A DNA stretch of 64,000 bases from Erythrobacter sp. (GTDB taxonomy: Bacteria; Pseudomonadota; Alphaproteobacteria; Sphingomonadales; Sphingomonadaceae): positions 62,001 to 126,000 of the forward strand of contig JAACTC010000008.1 of assembly GCA_009993635.1 (NCBI GenBank), in the 5' to 3' direction. Shown here one piece after another: positions 1-9,978 of the stretch. Positions within the stretch are counted from its first letter, which is position 1. Every line of letters starts with the position of its first letter. Made by a program: the position numbers and the translations under genes. The notes under the pieces are model-generated. The model ran no database searches, was not told where the DNA came from, and saw only the letters and a list, made by a program, of their open reading frames with translations.

Positions 1-30
1 CCCAACCAAGCCTGCCGTTACGGCAAGAAA

Positions 31-63
31 GGCCCCGTCGGAGCGATCCGGCGGGGCTTTTTC
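31..63 (+). terminator. Rho-independent terminator of a gene left of the window
   Basis: An 11-bp stem (GCCCCGTCGGA paired with TCCGGCGGGGC, one wobble) with a GCGA-type loop is followed by five T residues on the plus strand. It must end a plus-strand transcript whose gene lies left of base 1. It also separates that gene from the minus-strand ABC operon, whose last stop codon is only a few bases away. Confidence 0.8.
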
Positions 64-69
64 GTTGCG

Positions 70-795
70 CTAACGAAATGTCCGGCGCTGCAGGTCGGCC
101 AGCATGGCAGTGCAGACCACGCCGCCCATCGCGAGACCGGTCCAGGCAGAGTCGCCGGCCCCCTCGCCCATCGCGGATTTCAGGGCGACAACCCACGGGA
201 ACCAGTCTGCGTCGCTGGTGCCCGTCATCAGCACCGCAAGCGCCACCAGCGTGCCTGCAATGCCGAGCGAGAGCGGCAACAGGAAGTTCTTCCACCGCAG
301 CGCGACCCACAATTGCAGCGCAAGGATGCAGAAGCTCCCAGCCGTCATCCTGAGCACGAACAGCGCATAATCCTGTAGCTGCAGATCGCCGGTCGGCAGG
401 TTCCCCTTCACCGCGCCGACCGTAAGCCCTGCGAGGATCGCGAAGCAGACCGCAATTGCCGTCATCGCCGCGTGCAGGGGGACGATCACCGTCAGCTTCG
501 CGAGGAAGATCCGCCACCGCGCATAGGGCTGCGTCAGCGTGAAGTCCCAGCCATTATTGCGGTACTCGACATCGCCCATCAGCGTGGCGAGCGTCGCGAG
601 CAGTGTGGGATTGAGGAACATCGCCCACAGGGGAAGGGTCAGCTCGTCGAGGATCTGCGACCACTGCGGCGCCCCATCGCGGCTCGCCAGCGCAAGTGCG
701 ATCAGCAGGCCGGGCAGCAGCGGGGGCACGGTGATCAGCAGCACGACCAGCGATCCGCGCAATTTGCGCAATTCGGCTTCGACAAGACGCAGCAT
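70..795 (-). CDS. ABC-2 type transporter permease
   Basis: A 241-residue membrane protein. It begins with a short cytoplasmic helix rich in basic and acidic residues (EAELRKLRGS) and then shows about six hydrophobic segments (around 15-35, 55-75, 105-135, 145-170, 175-200 and 215-230), the arrangement of single-domain ABC-2 permeases. It would form the channel of an exporter with the ATPase encoded just upstream. The ATG shares one base with the TGA stop of the ATPase gene, so the two are translationally coupled. The substrate cannot be read from the sequence; such pairs export antibiotics, peptides or lipids. The larger open frame through this gene is an out-of-frame artefact upstream of this ATG. 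Confidence 0.82.
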   Translation of the reverse strand: MLRLVEAELRKLRGSLVVLLITVPPLLPGLLIALALASRDGAPQWSQILDELTLPLWAMFLNPTLLATLATLMGDVEYRNNGWDFTLTQPYARWRIFLAKLTVIVPLHAAMTAIAVCFAILAGLTVGAVKGNLPTGDLQLQDYALFVLRMTAGSFCILALQLWVALRWKNFLLPLSLGIAGTLVALAVLMTGTSDADWFPWVVALKSAMGEGAGDSAWTGLAMGGVVCTAMLADLQRRTFR

Positions 796-1745
796 CACGC
801 AATCTCCTGTTCCAGTTGGGGCCTTTGGCCCATGGTCTGGCGGTACAATTGTTCGAGTCCCTGCCGCTCCGGTGCGAGCGCACGCACTCCGATCCCTGCG
901 TTCACCAGGCTGCGGTTGATCTGCGCCGGGTCGAAGTCTGCACATTGCTCGCCCGGGACAACGCTCAGATCGTCGGCCCCCGGCCCCGGCGTTACGTCCA
1001 GCCCCTGCCCGCGCAGCATCGGGATCGCATCGACCGGGCGATCGACGGTGATCCGTAACCGTGCAGACGTCCCGCGAAGTTCGCTCAGCGTGCCTTGCGC
1101 AATCAGCTTTCCCTCGCGCAGCAGTGCGATCCGATCCGCCACCTCCTCCACTTCGCCAAGCAGGTGGCTGGAAAGGAACACGGTGGCATCGATCCGCCGC
1201 GGCAGATCGCGGATCAGTTCCCGCATGGCCATGATCCCTTCGGGGTCGAGGCCGTTGGTCGGTTCGTCCAGCAACAACAGTTCTGGCTTGCCCAGCAGCG
1301 CGCGCGCCAGCGCCATGCGCTGCTTCATGCCCAGCGAATAGGACCGCACCCGTCGATCCGCCGCGTCCTCCATCGCCACGATGTCGAGCACGCGTGAAAT
1401 GTCCGCCAGGTCGATCCGCCGCAGGCGGCATGCGAGTTTCAGGTTATCGCGCCCGCTGAGGTGTTCGTAGAGCCCCGGCGTCTCGATGAATGCGCCGATC
1501 CGACCCATCAGCGGCTTGCGGTTCTCGGCCAGATCGCAGCCCAGCAGACGGACACTTCCCGCGTCGGGCTTCAGCAGTCCGACCAGCAGTCGCATCACGG
1601 TGGTCTTGCCCGCGCCATTCGGCCCGAGGAAGCCGAACACCGAACCGCGTGGCACTGCCAGCGCGACATTGCGGACGACGGGGCTGCCGCCGAGGGACTT
1701 TGAAAGGTCGCTCGTCTCGATCGCGTAACTCTGTGGCATTGCCAT
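795..1745 (-). CDS. ABC transporter ATP-binding protein
   Basis: A 316-residue nucleotide-binding subunit of the CcmA/drug-exporter class. Visible motifs are Walker A GPNGAGKTT at residues 41-49, a signature-like YSLGMKQRM near 135, Walker B LLLLDEPTNGLD near 155-166 and the switch histidine in SSHLLGEVEE. The last 90 residues form the extra C-terminal domain usual in this class. It powers the permease encoded immediately downstream (one-base overlap). A second in-frame ATG lies six bases further in and has equally acceptable spacing from the upstream GAGG. The promoter faces the DUF2975/HTH pair across a 69-bp gap containing two TTAA-N7-TTAA boxes. Confidence 0.9.
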   Translation of the reverse strand: MAMPQSYAIETSDLSKSLGGSPVVRNVALAVPRGSVFGFLGPNGAGKTTVMRLLVGLLKPDAGSVRLLGCDLAENRKPLMGRIGAFIETPGLYEHLSGRDNLKLACRLRRIDLADISRVLDIVAMEDAADRRVRSYSLGMKQRMALARALLGKPELLLLDEPTNGLDPEGIMAMRELIRDLPRRIDATVFLSSHLLGEVEEVADRIALLREGKLIAQGTLSELRGTSARLRITVDRPVDAIPMLRGQGLDVTPGPGADDLSVVPGEQCADFDPAQINRSLVNAGIGVRALAPERQGLEQLYRQTMGQRPQLEQEIA

Positions 1746-1759
1746 TGCGCCTCGTATGA

Positions 1760-1776
1760 TTTAACTCTGCCTTAAA
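1760..1776. promoter_or_regulatory. TTAA-N7-TTAA box 1 (CtrA-type), possible operator
   Basis: TTAACTCTGCCTTAA fits the published CtrA full-site consensus TTAA-N7-TTAA exactly. It is flanked by T and A so that it also reads as an imperfect palindrome (TTTAAC-N5-CTTAAA). It lies about 15 bp upstream of the ABC ATPase ATG. Its centre is 35 bp from a second box in the same intergenic region. The family-level alternative is an operator of the neighbouring HTH protein. Confidence 0.6.
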
Positions 1777-1794
1777 TATTCACGAGCGACTCGA

Positions 1795-1811
1795 TTTAAG
1801 TCAAGGTTAAA
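1795..1811. promoter_or_regulatory. TTAA-N7-TTAA box 2 (CtrA-type), possible operator
   Basis: TTAAGTCAAGGTTAA is the second exact TTAA-N7-TTAA match and reads as TTTAAG-N5-GTTAAA, the inverted orientation of box 1. It ends three bases before the ATG of the DUF2975 gene and overlaps the only candidate ribosome-binding sequence (CAAGG). A bound regulator here would therefore probably repress the DUF2975/HTH pair. Confidence 0.6.
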
Positions 1812-1814
1812 TTC

Positions 1815-2270
1815 ATGGCATTCCGGCTGCGCCTTTCCGTCTGGCTTTCGACGGCGGTATTCCTGATATTTCTTGCGGCGCTGCTCGTGGAGACGGTCGC
1901 CGTGATCATCAACCGGCCCGAGCCGGGATTGACCATGGACACACTCGTGGCGCGCCTGCCGGGCGCGATCTACCTGTACGCGATATGGTCGTGCCGCAGC
2001 GCGGCCAGGCGGGTGCAGAAGGGCGCGCGCTTCGGGGACGAAATGCCCGCGCTGCTTGCGCGAATCGGCCTCGCGATTGCAGTGGGCGCGCTGATCGAAC
2101 TGGCGGTCGGCCCCTGGCTGCTGATCCTCCTCAACGGTTGGCCGGGTCCGATCTTCACCTACGACCCCGCGACCCTCACGCTGGGCGCGGTGGGCGCACT
2201 GCTGCTGGTGCTGGCGGGCCTGTGGCGACAGGCGGCAGGCATGGCGGATGAACTGGACGGGTTCGTCTGA
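1815..2270 (+). CDS. DUF2975 family membrane protein
   Basis: A 151-residue protein with four hydrophobic segments (about 8-28, 48-65, 85-112 and 122-143), matching the DUF2975 family. Members have no established biochemical function but are nearly always encoded directly before a small Cro/CI-type HTH protein, as here, where the TGA stop and the next ATG share one base. I infer that it modulates or anchors the HTH partner at the membrane. The start is the ATG directly after box 2; the gene is divergent from an ABC exporter. Confidence 0.82.
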   Translation: MAFRLRLSVWLSTAVFLIFLAALLVETVAVIINRPEPGLTMDTLVARLPGAIYLYAIWSCRSAARRVQKGARFGDEMPALLARIGLAIAVGALIELAVGPWLLILLNGWPGPIFTYDPATLTLGAVGALLLVLAGLWRQAAGMADELDGFV

Positions 2271-2506
2271 TGCCCTGCCGGATCACGCTCGATGCCATGC
2301 TCGTGAAGCGCGGCCTCACGGGCAAGGAACTCGCCGCGCAGATCGGCATCAGCGAAACGCAGCTTTCGCTGTTCCGGTCTGGCAAAGTGCGCGGGGTGCG
2401 CTTTGCAACGCTCAGCGCGATGTGCGCCGCATTGCAATGTCGACCGGGCGACCTGCTGGACTACGACTTTGCCGAGGCCGACCTGCGGCGCGACGACGGC
2501 GAATAG
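2270..2506 (+). CDS. Cro/CI-type (YozG-like) helix-turn-helix regulator
   Basis: A 78-residue single-domain DNA-binding protein. The HTH spans about residues 15-50, including GLTGKELAAQIGISETQLS and a recognition helix with SLFRSGKVRG. The following CAALQCRPGDLLDY segment is typical of the YozG-like proteins paired with DUF2975. Translation is coupled to the upstream DUF2975 gene through a TGATG overlap. It is the natural candidate to bind the palindromic boxes between itself and the ABC operon, in competition with CtrA. Confidence 0.87.
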   Translation: MPCRITLDAMLVKRGLTGKELAAQIGISETQLSLFRSGKVRGVRFATLSAMCAALQCRPGDLLDYDFAEADLRRDDGE

Positions 2507-2510
2507 GCGT

Positions 2511-2545
2511 GGCGGGGATACGGCCCGGATAGCCGCACCCCCGCC
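2511..2545. terminator. Hairpin between converging genes, possible bidirectional terminator
   Basis: GGCGGGG and CCCCGCC form a 7-bp outer stem around an inner CGG/CCG stem, exactly in the 49-bp gap between two converging coding regions. There is no T-tract on either strand, so intrinsic termination would be weak. Confidence 0.35.
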
Positions 2546-2555
2546 GGAGTAGGGA

Positions 2556-4814
<2,259 letters not shown>

Positions 4815-4942
4815 TCGGTAACTCCCCTTAGTTGCGCCGGAACTTACCGAAATCGGCGGCGAGGGGAAGAGGCGCCTTGCGCGAAGGTTGCACGCAACAA
4901 TTTTGGCCTTCGCGTGTTGGTGTCACAAAGGAGAAATGCCTG

Positions 4943-5350
4943 ATGAAATTGCCCCATAATGCCCACGTCGCCGTCGTCGACGGCAACCGCTTCATGTTCC
5001 TGCGTAACACCGGTAAGATTTTCGAACCGAAGCTGGAGCTGGTCGAGCAGCCCGATCTCGACGCGAGCAACTTCAGCGCGGGCGTGCGCCACCAGGACGA
5101 GTCCGGACAGCGCACCGGGGCTACCGACCTCAATGAACTGGCCCATGGCGCGGCGGTAGCCGAATGGCTCAACGCAAAGGCCGTTTCGGGCGATGTTTCG
5201 CAGCTGCTGGTGGTCGCGGATCCAAAGACCCTGGGCGAAATGCGGCGCCACTATCACAGCGAGCTGGAAAAGACGCTGGTTGGCGAACTCGACAAGACGA
5301 TGACCGGCGAACCGCTTGAAAAGATTGCTTCGGTGATCGCGGAAAGCTGA
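4943..5350 (+). CDS. Host attachment (Hos_attach-family) protein
   Basis: A 135-residue protein with the family hallmarks: an N-terminal hydrophobic strand followed by VVDGNRFMFLRN, a central LVVADPKTLGEMRRHY segment and a C-terminal helix. The family was named for plant attachment in Agrobacterium but resembles archaeal eRF1/Pelota-type folds and its molecular role is unclear. The ATG is preceded by AAAGGAG at ideal distance, so longer open frames upstream are ignored. It is monocistronic and divergent from the DUF305/LVIVD gene; an inverted repeat GTTGC-AC-GCAAC (4887-4898) lies in the shared upstream region. Confidence 0.78.
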   Translation: MKLPHNAHVAVVDGNRFMFLRNTGKIFEPKLELVEQPDLDASNFSAGVRHQDESGQRTGATDLNELAHGAAVAEWLNAKAVSGDVSQLLVVADPKTLGEMRRHYHSELEKTLVGELDKTMTGEPLEKIASVIAES

Positions 5351-5494
5351 TCCGTTCCCGCCCGGTCCTCAATCCACCGCAGGATTTGCAAGACCTGTCG
5401 TGCCAATCTCGTGCAGGCACCGATTTATGCTTGAGGCCTCGTTAAGGCCAGGCATTAATGGTGCGCACACGAGTCACAGGCTAGGGACGGGGTC

Positions 5495-6535
5495 ATGCTT
5501 AGGACACTTGGGACGAAATTCGCATTGGTGCTGGCAGCGGCCGCACTTCCGCTTTCGCCGGTTGCGGCGCAGAATGCGGGGGGCGTGCCGCTCGAAGCCC
5601 AGTTCGACGATATGTTCGGCACCCAGGTCCGCGCCCCGCAGACCTTCGAAGCCGTTTACGATACCCCGTTCGAACGCCAGCTGGCCAATCTGGCCGATGG
5701 GTCGAACGGGCGTATCGGCGTCTATGCGATCGACCTGACGACCGGAAAGGAGGTCGGCGTGCTCGCCGATCAACGTTTTCCCATGGCCAGCACCAGCAAG
5801 GTGGCCATCGCGGCGACCTTCCTTGCCGGGGTGGATCAGGGCCGCTGGAGCCTGACGAGCGTGTACGAGCTGCCCGGCCGTGGCACCTATATTTCGGCGC
5901 GCGAGCACCTCGATCTGATGATCAGCCGCAGCTGCAACGATTGCACCGATGCGCTGCTCAAGGCGGTTGGCGGGCCGCACGCGGTCAATGCCTGGATGCG
6001 CCAGGCCGGGATTTCCGATTTCCAGCTGACCCGCGACATCGCCACGCTGGTGCGCGAGGATGGCCGGGTCGATCCGGCTTCGCAGATCGCTTTCGAAGAC
6101 AGCGCCACGCCGCGCGCTATGGGCCGCCTGCTGGCGGGAATCTATCAGGGCCTGTGGCTCAGCCCGCAGTCTCGCCAGGTGCTGCTCAGCGCGATGGAAT
6201 CGACTGTCACCGGGAAGCGCCGGATGACCTCGGCCCTCCCGTCGAGCGCGAACCTCGCCCACAAGACCGGCACCTTGAGTCGGACGGCGAGCGACATCGG
6301 AATTTTTTATACCCCGGACGGTCGCCCGGTCGCCGCGGCGATCTACGTTACCGGGCAGAGCGCATCGATGGCGATCGAGAATGGCAACCGGTCGGAAAAG
6401 CTGGCGGCGCGTCGCCTGCGTGACGAGCGGATCGCGTCGATCACCGGTGCCCTGTATCGCGGCTTCGGCCAGGCGCCGGTCGTCGATGGCCGGGTCTGGG
6501 CCTCGGCCGAATATGGTGTCGGCGGACAGCAGTAA
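5495..6535 (+). CDS. Class A beta-lactamase-like serine hydrolase
   Basis: A 346-residue exported protein with a signal peptide (about 1-25, ending VAAQN). The penicillin-recognising fold is indicated by the active-site STSK tetrad (S99, K102) and by KTG at 257-259 followed by TLSRTASDIGIF. The SDN motif is altered: the aligned triplet is S146-C147-N148. No clear omega-loop glutamate (class A E166) can be identified in the shortened region 180-205. It may therefore be a weak lactamase or a periplasmic peptidase/esterase of that fold. A bidirectional terminator follows it. The start is the ATG after GGGACGGGG. Confidence 0.8.
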   Translation: MLRTLGTKFALVLAAAALPLSPVAAQNAGGVPLEAQFDDMFGTQVRAPQTFEAVYDTPFERQLANLADGSNGRIGVYAIDLTTGKEVGVLADQRFPMASTSKVAIAATFLAGVDQGRWSLTSVYELPGRGTYISAREHLDLMISRSCNDCTDALLKAVGGPHAVNAWMRQAGISDFQLTRDIATLVREDGRVDPASQIAFEDSATPRAMGRLLAGIYQGLWLSPQSRQVLLSAMESTVTGKRRMTSALPSSANLAHKTGTLSRTASDIGIFYTPDGRPVAAAIYVTGQSASMAIENGNRSEKLAARRLRDERIASITGALYRGFGQAPVVDGRVWASAEYGVGGQQ

Positions 6536-6572
6536 TTTACCGACCGACTTCGGTTACAGGGTGACATAAAGA

Positions 6573-6608
6573 AAGGGCGGCGCCGCGAGGCACCGCCCTT
6601 CTTTTGTT
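6573..6608. terminator. Bidirectional Rho-independent terminator
   Basis: AAGGGCGG-CGCC and GGCA-CCGCCCTT form a 12-bp stem with one mismatch and a GCGA loop. The plus strand continues with a T-rich tail (TTCTTTTG) and the minus strand has the corresponding run opposite AAAGAAA. It sits between a plus-strand and a minus-strand gene that converge. Confidence 0.85.
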
Positions 6609-6626
6609 TACCGAAGGAAGCCTGCC

Positions 6627-6899
6627 TTAGTCGTTGGCGGCTTCGGTTTTGGTTTCGCCTTCGATGTTGGCTTCGGCTTCGGTGGTCGCTTCTTCGACTT
6701 CCGCGCCGGCGTTGTCCATGGCTTCGCCGGTGTCGTTGGCCGCGTCTTCCATGGTGTCGCCCATGGCGTCAACGTTCGCTTCGGTGTCAGCGGCAGCCGA
6801 ATCCATCGTGTCTGCGGCGTTGTCTTCGGTCTGCTCGGAGCAAGCTGCGAGGCCGAGAGCGGAAACGGCGATGGCCGAAGCGAGAACGATCTTGCGCAT
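6627..6899 (-). CDS. Small acidic lipoprotein
   Basis: A 90-residue protein with a lipoprotein signal peptide: MRKIVLAS, a hydrophobic core and the lipobox LAAC (Cys around residue 20). The mature part is almost entirely A, D, E, T, M and N, a repetitive acidic heptad-like sequence (DTMDSAAADTEANVDAMGDT) that could be helical or disordered. No known domain is visible. An in-frame ATG six codons upstream exists, but AAAGGGA is correctly spaced for this start. It probably sits in the inner leaflet of the outer membrane. It is monocistronic, with a plausible sigma-70 promoter upstream. Confidence 0.72.
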   Translation of the reverse strand: MRKIVLASAIAVSALGLAACSEQTEDNAADTMDSAAADTEANVDAMGDTMEDAANDTGEAMDNAGAEVEEATTEAEANIEGETKTEAAND

Positions 6900-6980
6900 A
6901 ATGTCAGTCCCTTTCAAAATGTGATCCTGCCGCAGCTTTGAAGCGGCGGGATGAAACCCCCGTCCCGCGGCGGCTTCTGC

Positions 6981-7008
6981 TGCCTAAATAGTGGCGAGAT
7001 TGTGTCAA
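6981..7008 (-). promoter_or_regulatory. Sigma-70-like promoter of the acidic lipoprotein gene
   Basis: On the minus strand TTGACA (7003-7008) is followed after 16 bp by TAGGCA (6981-6986). The -35 hexamer is a perfect match and the -10 is weak. The distance to the ATG leaves a leader of about 75 bases. Confidence 0.4.
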
Positions 7009-7110
7009 TGCAAGCCCAATTTGGGCATGGGGACACTTTTTCGCCTTTTTCTGGTCATTTTCTGCGGCGAAGCAGGCTGACGCGCCGCGGGCCCGCTGCT
7101 AGCAGGGGCC

Positions 7111-9978
7111 ATGGCCGATAAGCACCACCTCTATCTCGTCGATGGCTCCGCCTATATCTTTCGCGCGTATCACCGGCTGCCGCCGCTGACCAATCCCGAA
7201 GGAACGCCGGTCGGTGCAGTGTATGGTTACACCACCATGCTGTGGAAACTGGCCGAGGATCTGGACAAGGCGGACGGCCCGACGCATCTCGCCGTGGTGC
7301 TCGACAAGTCGAGCCACAGCTTCCGCAACGAGATCTACGATCAGTACAAGGCCAACCGGCCCGATCCACCGGAGGATCTGGTGCCGCAATTCCCGCTGAT
7401 TCGCGACGCCACCCGCGCGTTCAGCCTGCCGCTGATCGAGGAGCCGGACGTCGAGGCGGACGATATGCTCGCCTCCTACGCCCGCACAGCCGCGGCCAAG
7501 GGGTGGGACGTCACCATCGTATCGTCTGACAAGGATCTGATGCAGCTGATCGGGACCAGCGAACAGGGCGGCACGATCGACATGCTCGACACGATGAAGA
7601 GCGCGCGCATCGGCCCGGCGGAGGTCGAGGAGAAGTTCGGCGTGGCACCCGAGCTGGTGGGCGACGTGCTCGCGCTGATGGGCGATTCGGTGGACAATAT
7701 TCCCGGCATCTTCGGCGTCGGCCCCAAGACCGCGAGCAAGCTGATCCAGGACCACGGGTCGCTCACCGCCGCACTCGACGCCGCAGCGGACATGAAGAAG
7801 AGCAAGCTGAAGGAACGCCTGCTCGAACATCGCGCCGATGCAGAGCTCAGCCGTGTGCTGGTGACGCTGAAGGAGGATTGCGCGCTGCCGATCGCGATCG
7901 AGGATATGAAGATCGCGGCGATCCCGCCCGAGCCGCTCGCCGAATTCCTGACCGCGCATGGCTTCACCAGCCTGCTGCGCCGGCTGGAGGGGGGCACCAG
8001 CGCGCCCGGCCCGAGCACCCAGCTGCATCCGGCCAAACCACAGAATCAGGGCGAGGCCCATGCGCCGCAGGGCAATCGCCAGCCGCTGCCCGAGATGCCC
8101 GCGATCGACCGCGCGGCGTACGAGTGCGTGCAGTCGCAAGACCGTCTCGACGCGTGGATCGCGAAAGCCACTGCCGCGCGGCTGGTGGCGGTCGATACCG
8201 AAACCAGCGCGCTCGATGCGATGCAGGCGGACCTTGTCGGCATCAGCCTTGCCACGGGCGCGGGCGAGGCCTGCTACATCCCGCTGGCACATTACAGTTC
8301 GGACGGCGGCGGCGAGGATATGTTCGCCCAGAAGCCGGACCAGATCCCGCTCGACACCGCACTGGCGAAGCTCAAGCCGCTGCTCGAAAGCGAGGCGGTG
8401 CTGAAGATCGGGCAGAACATCAAATACGATCTCAACGTACTCGCCCGGCACGGGATCGACGTTGCGCCGATCGACGACACGATGATCGTCAGCTTCGCGC
8501 TCGATGCCGGGCGTTCGCAGGATGGGATCGGCGGCGGCCACGGGATGGACGAGCTGGCCCAGCGCCACCTCGGGCACACTTGCCTCTCGTTCAAGGACAT
8601 CTGCGGCACCGGCAAGAAGGCGATCCCCTTCGGTCAGGTGCCGCTCGACCGTGCGACCGAATATGCCGCCGAAGATGCCGAGGTGACCTGGCGGCTGCAT
8701 CGCCATCTGAAGCCGCGGCTGGCGCTGGAGGGCGGAACGCGCATCTACGAACGCGTCGACCGTCCGCTGATCCCGGTGGTCGCACAGATGGAGCGCCATG
8801 GCATCAAGGTGGATCGCACGGCGCTCGCCAGCCTGTCGGAACGGTTCGCGGTGGAGACCGCGCGGCTGGAAGGCGAGATCCACGCGATCGCCGGGCAGGA
8901 ATTCAGCGTCGGCAGCCCCAAGCAGCTGGGCGAAATCCTGTTCGAGAAGATGGGCTACAAGGGCGGCAAGAAAGGCAAGAGCGGCCAATATTCGACCGAC
9001 CAGTCCGTGCTCGAAAAGCTCGATGCCACGGGCGCGCCGATCGCCACCAAGGTGCTCGAATGGCGCCAGCTGACCAAGCTCAAGTCGACCTATACCGATG
9101 CCCTGCAGCAGGCGCTCAATCCGGCAACGGGCCGGGTGCACACATCCTACAGCCTCGTCGGCGCGCAGACCGGTCGGCTTTCCAGCACCGATCCCAATTT
9201 GCAGAACATCCCGGTGCGAACGGAAATCGGGCGCGAAATCCGCCAGGCCTTCGTGGCGGACGAGGGCAATGTCCTGCTTGCGGCGGACTATTCGCAGATC
9301 GAGCTGCGGCTGGCAGCGCACATGGCCGATGTCGGCCCGCTGCGCGAAGCCTTCGCAGCGGGCGAAGACATTCACAACCGCACCGCGCAGGAAATGTTCG
9401 GCGAGGTCGACCGCGATACCCGCGCGCGCGCCAAGACGATCAACTTCGCAATCCTCTACGGTATTTCGCGCTGGGGGCTTGCCGGTCGCCTCGGGATAGA
9501 GGCGGACGAGGCGCAGGATCTGATCGACATCTATTTCGCACGCTTCCCCGGCATCCAGCGGTATATCGTCAGCACGCTGGAGAGCGTGCGGGAACGCGGC
9601 TATTCGCAAACGCTGTTCGGCCGCAAGACGTGGTTTCCGCGGATCAATTCCAAAAACCAGGCCGAGCGGCAGGGCAGCGAACGCGCTGCGGTCAACGCAC
9701 CGATCCAGGGCACCAGCGCGGACATCATCAAGCGCGCGATGGCGCGGATGGGTCCGGCGCTGGCCGATGCAGGCCTGCGCCCCGGCGAAGCGGACGGCGT
9801 GCGCATGCTGCTGCAGGTGCACGACGAACTGGTGTTCGAGCTGCCCGAAGGGCTGGTCGAGCAGGCGCGCCCGGTGATCGAGCGGACGATGGCACAGGCG
9901 GCCACCCCTGCGATTGATCTGTCGGTGCCGCTCGGCGTGGATATCGGCACCGGGCAGAGCTGGGACGACGCGCATTGA
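7111..9978 (+). CDS. polA: DNA polymerase I
   Basis: A 955-residue PolA with all three domains. The 5'-3' exonuclease occupies about 1-290 (LYLVDGSAYIFRAY at the N-terminus, GDSVDNIPGI later). The 3'-5' proofreading domain spans about 345-535, with the metal ligands present in AVDTETSALD near residue 360. The polymerase domain spans about 545-955, with motif A DYSQIELRLAAH near 730, motif B around RARAKTINFAILYG near 775 and motif C QVHDELVFE near 903. It fills Okazaki and repair gaps. Its TGA overlaps the TTG start of a histidine kinase gene by three bases, an unusual coupling for polA. Confidence 0.98.
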   Translation: MADKHHLYLVDGSAYIFRAYHRLPPLTNPEGTPVGAVYGYTTMLWKLAEDLDKADGPTHLAVVLDKSSHSFRNEIYDQYKANRPDPPEDLVPQFPLIRDATRAFSLPLIEEPDVEADDMLASYARTAAAKGWDVTIVSSDKDLMQLIGTSEQGGTIDMLDTMKSARIGPAEVEEKFGVAPELVGDVLALMGDSVDNIPGIFGVGPKTASKLIQDHGSLTAALDAAADMKKSKLKERLLEHRADAELSRVLVTLKEDCALPIAIEDMKIAAIPPEPLAEFLTAHGFTSLLRRLEGGTSAPGPSTQLHPAKPQNQGEAHAPQGNRQPLPEMPAIDRAAYECVQSQDRLDAWIAKATAARLVAVDTETSALDAMQADLVGISLATGAGEACYIPLAHYSSDGGGEDMFAQKPDQIPLDTALAKLKPLLESEAVLKIGQNIKYDLNVLARHGIDVAPIDDTMIVSFALDAGRSQDGIGGGHGMDELAQRHLGHTCLSFKDICGTGKKAIPFGQVPLDRATEYAAEDAEVTWRLHRHLKPRLALEGGTRIYERVDRPLIPVVAQMERHGIKVDRTALASLSERFAVETARLEGEIHAIAGQEFSVGSPKQLGEILFEKMGYKGGKKGKSGQYSTDQSVLEKLDATGAPIATKVLEWRQLTKLKSTYTDALQQALNPATGRVHTSYSLVGAQTGRLSSTDPNLQNIPVRTEIGREIRQAFVADEGNVLLAADYSQIELRLAAHMADVGPLREAFAAGEDIHNRTAQEMFGEVDRDTRARAKTINFAILYGISRWGLAGRLGIEADEAQDLIDIYFARFPGIQRYIVSTLESVRERGYSQTLFGRKTWFPRINSKNQAERQGSERAAVNAPIQGTSADIIKRAMARMGPALADAGLRPGEADGVRMLLQVHDELVFELPEGLVEQARPVIERTMAQAATPAIDLSVPLGVDIGTGQSWDDAH

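Noticed and set aside
1..8. CCCAACCA at the left edge as a possible tRNA 3' end with CCA
   Set aside because: Only eight bases are visible and no acceptor partner can be checked. The terminator that follows is compatible with either a tRNA or a protein gene.
4839..4864. EcfG promoter upstream of the host-attachment gene, starting at GGAAC
   Set aside because: No CGTT-like -10 occurs 16-17 bases downstream.
5442..5458. CtrA site upstream of the beta-lactamase-like gene (TTAA and TTAA)
   Set aside because: The two TTAA sequences are separated by nine bases, not seven, so the consensus is not met.
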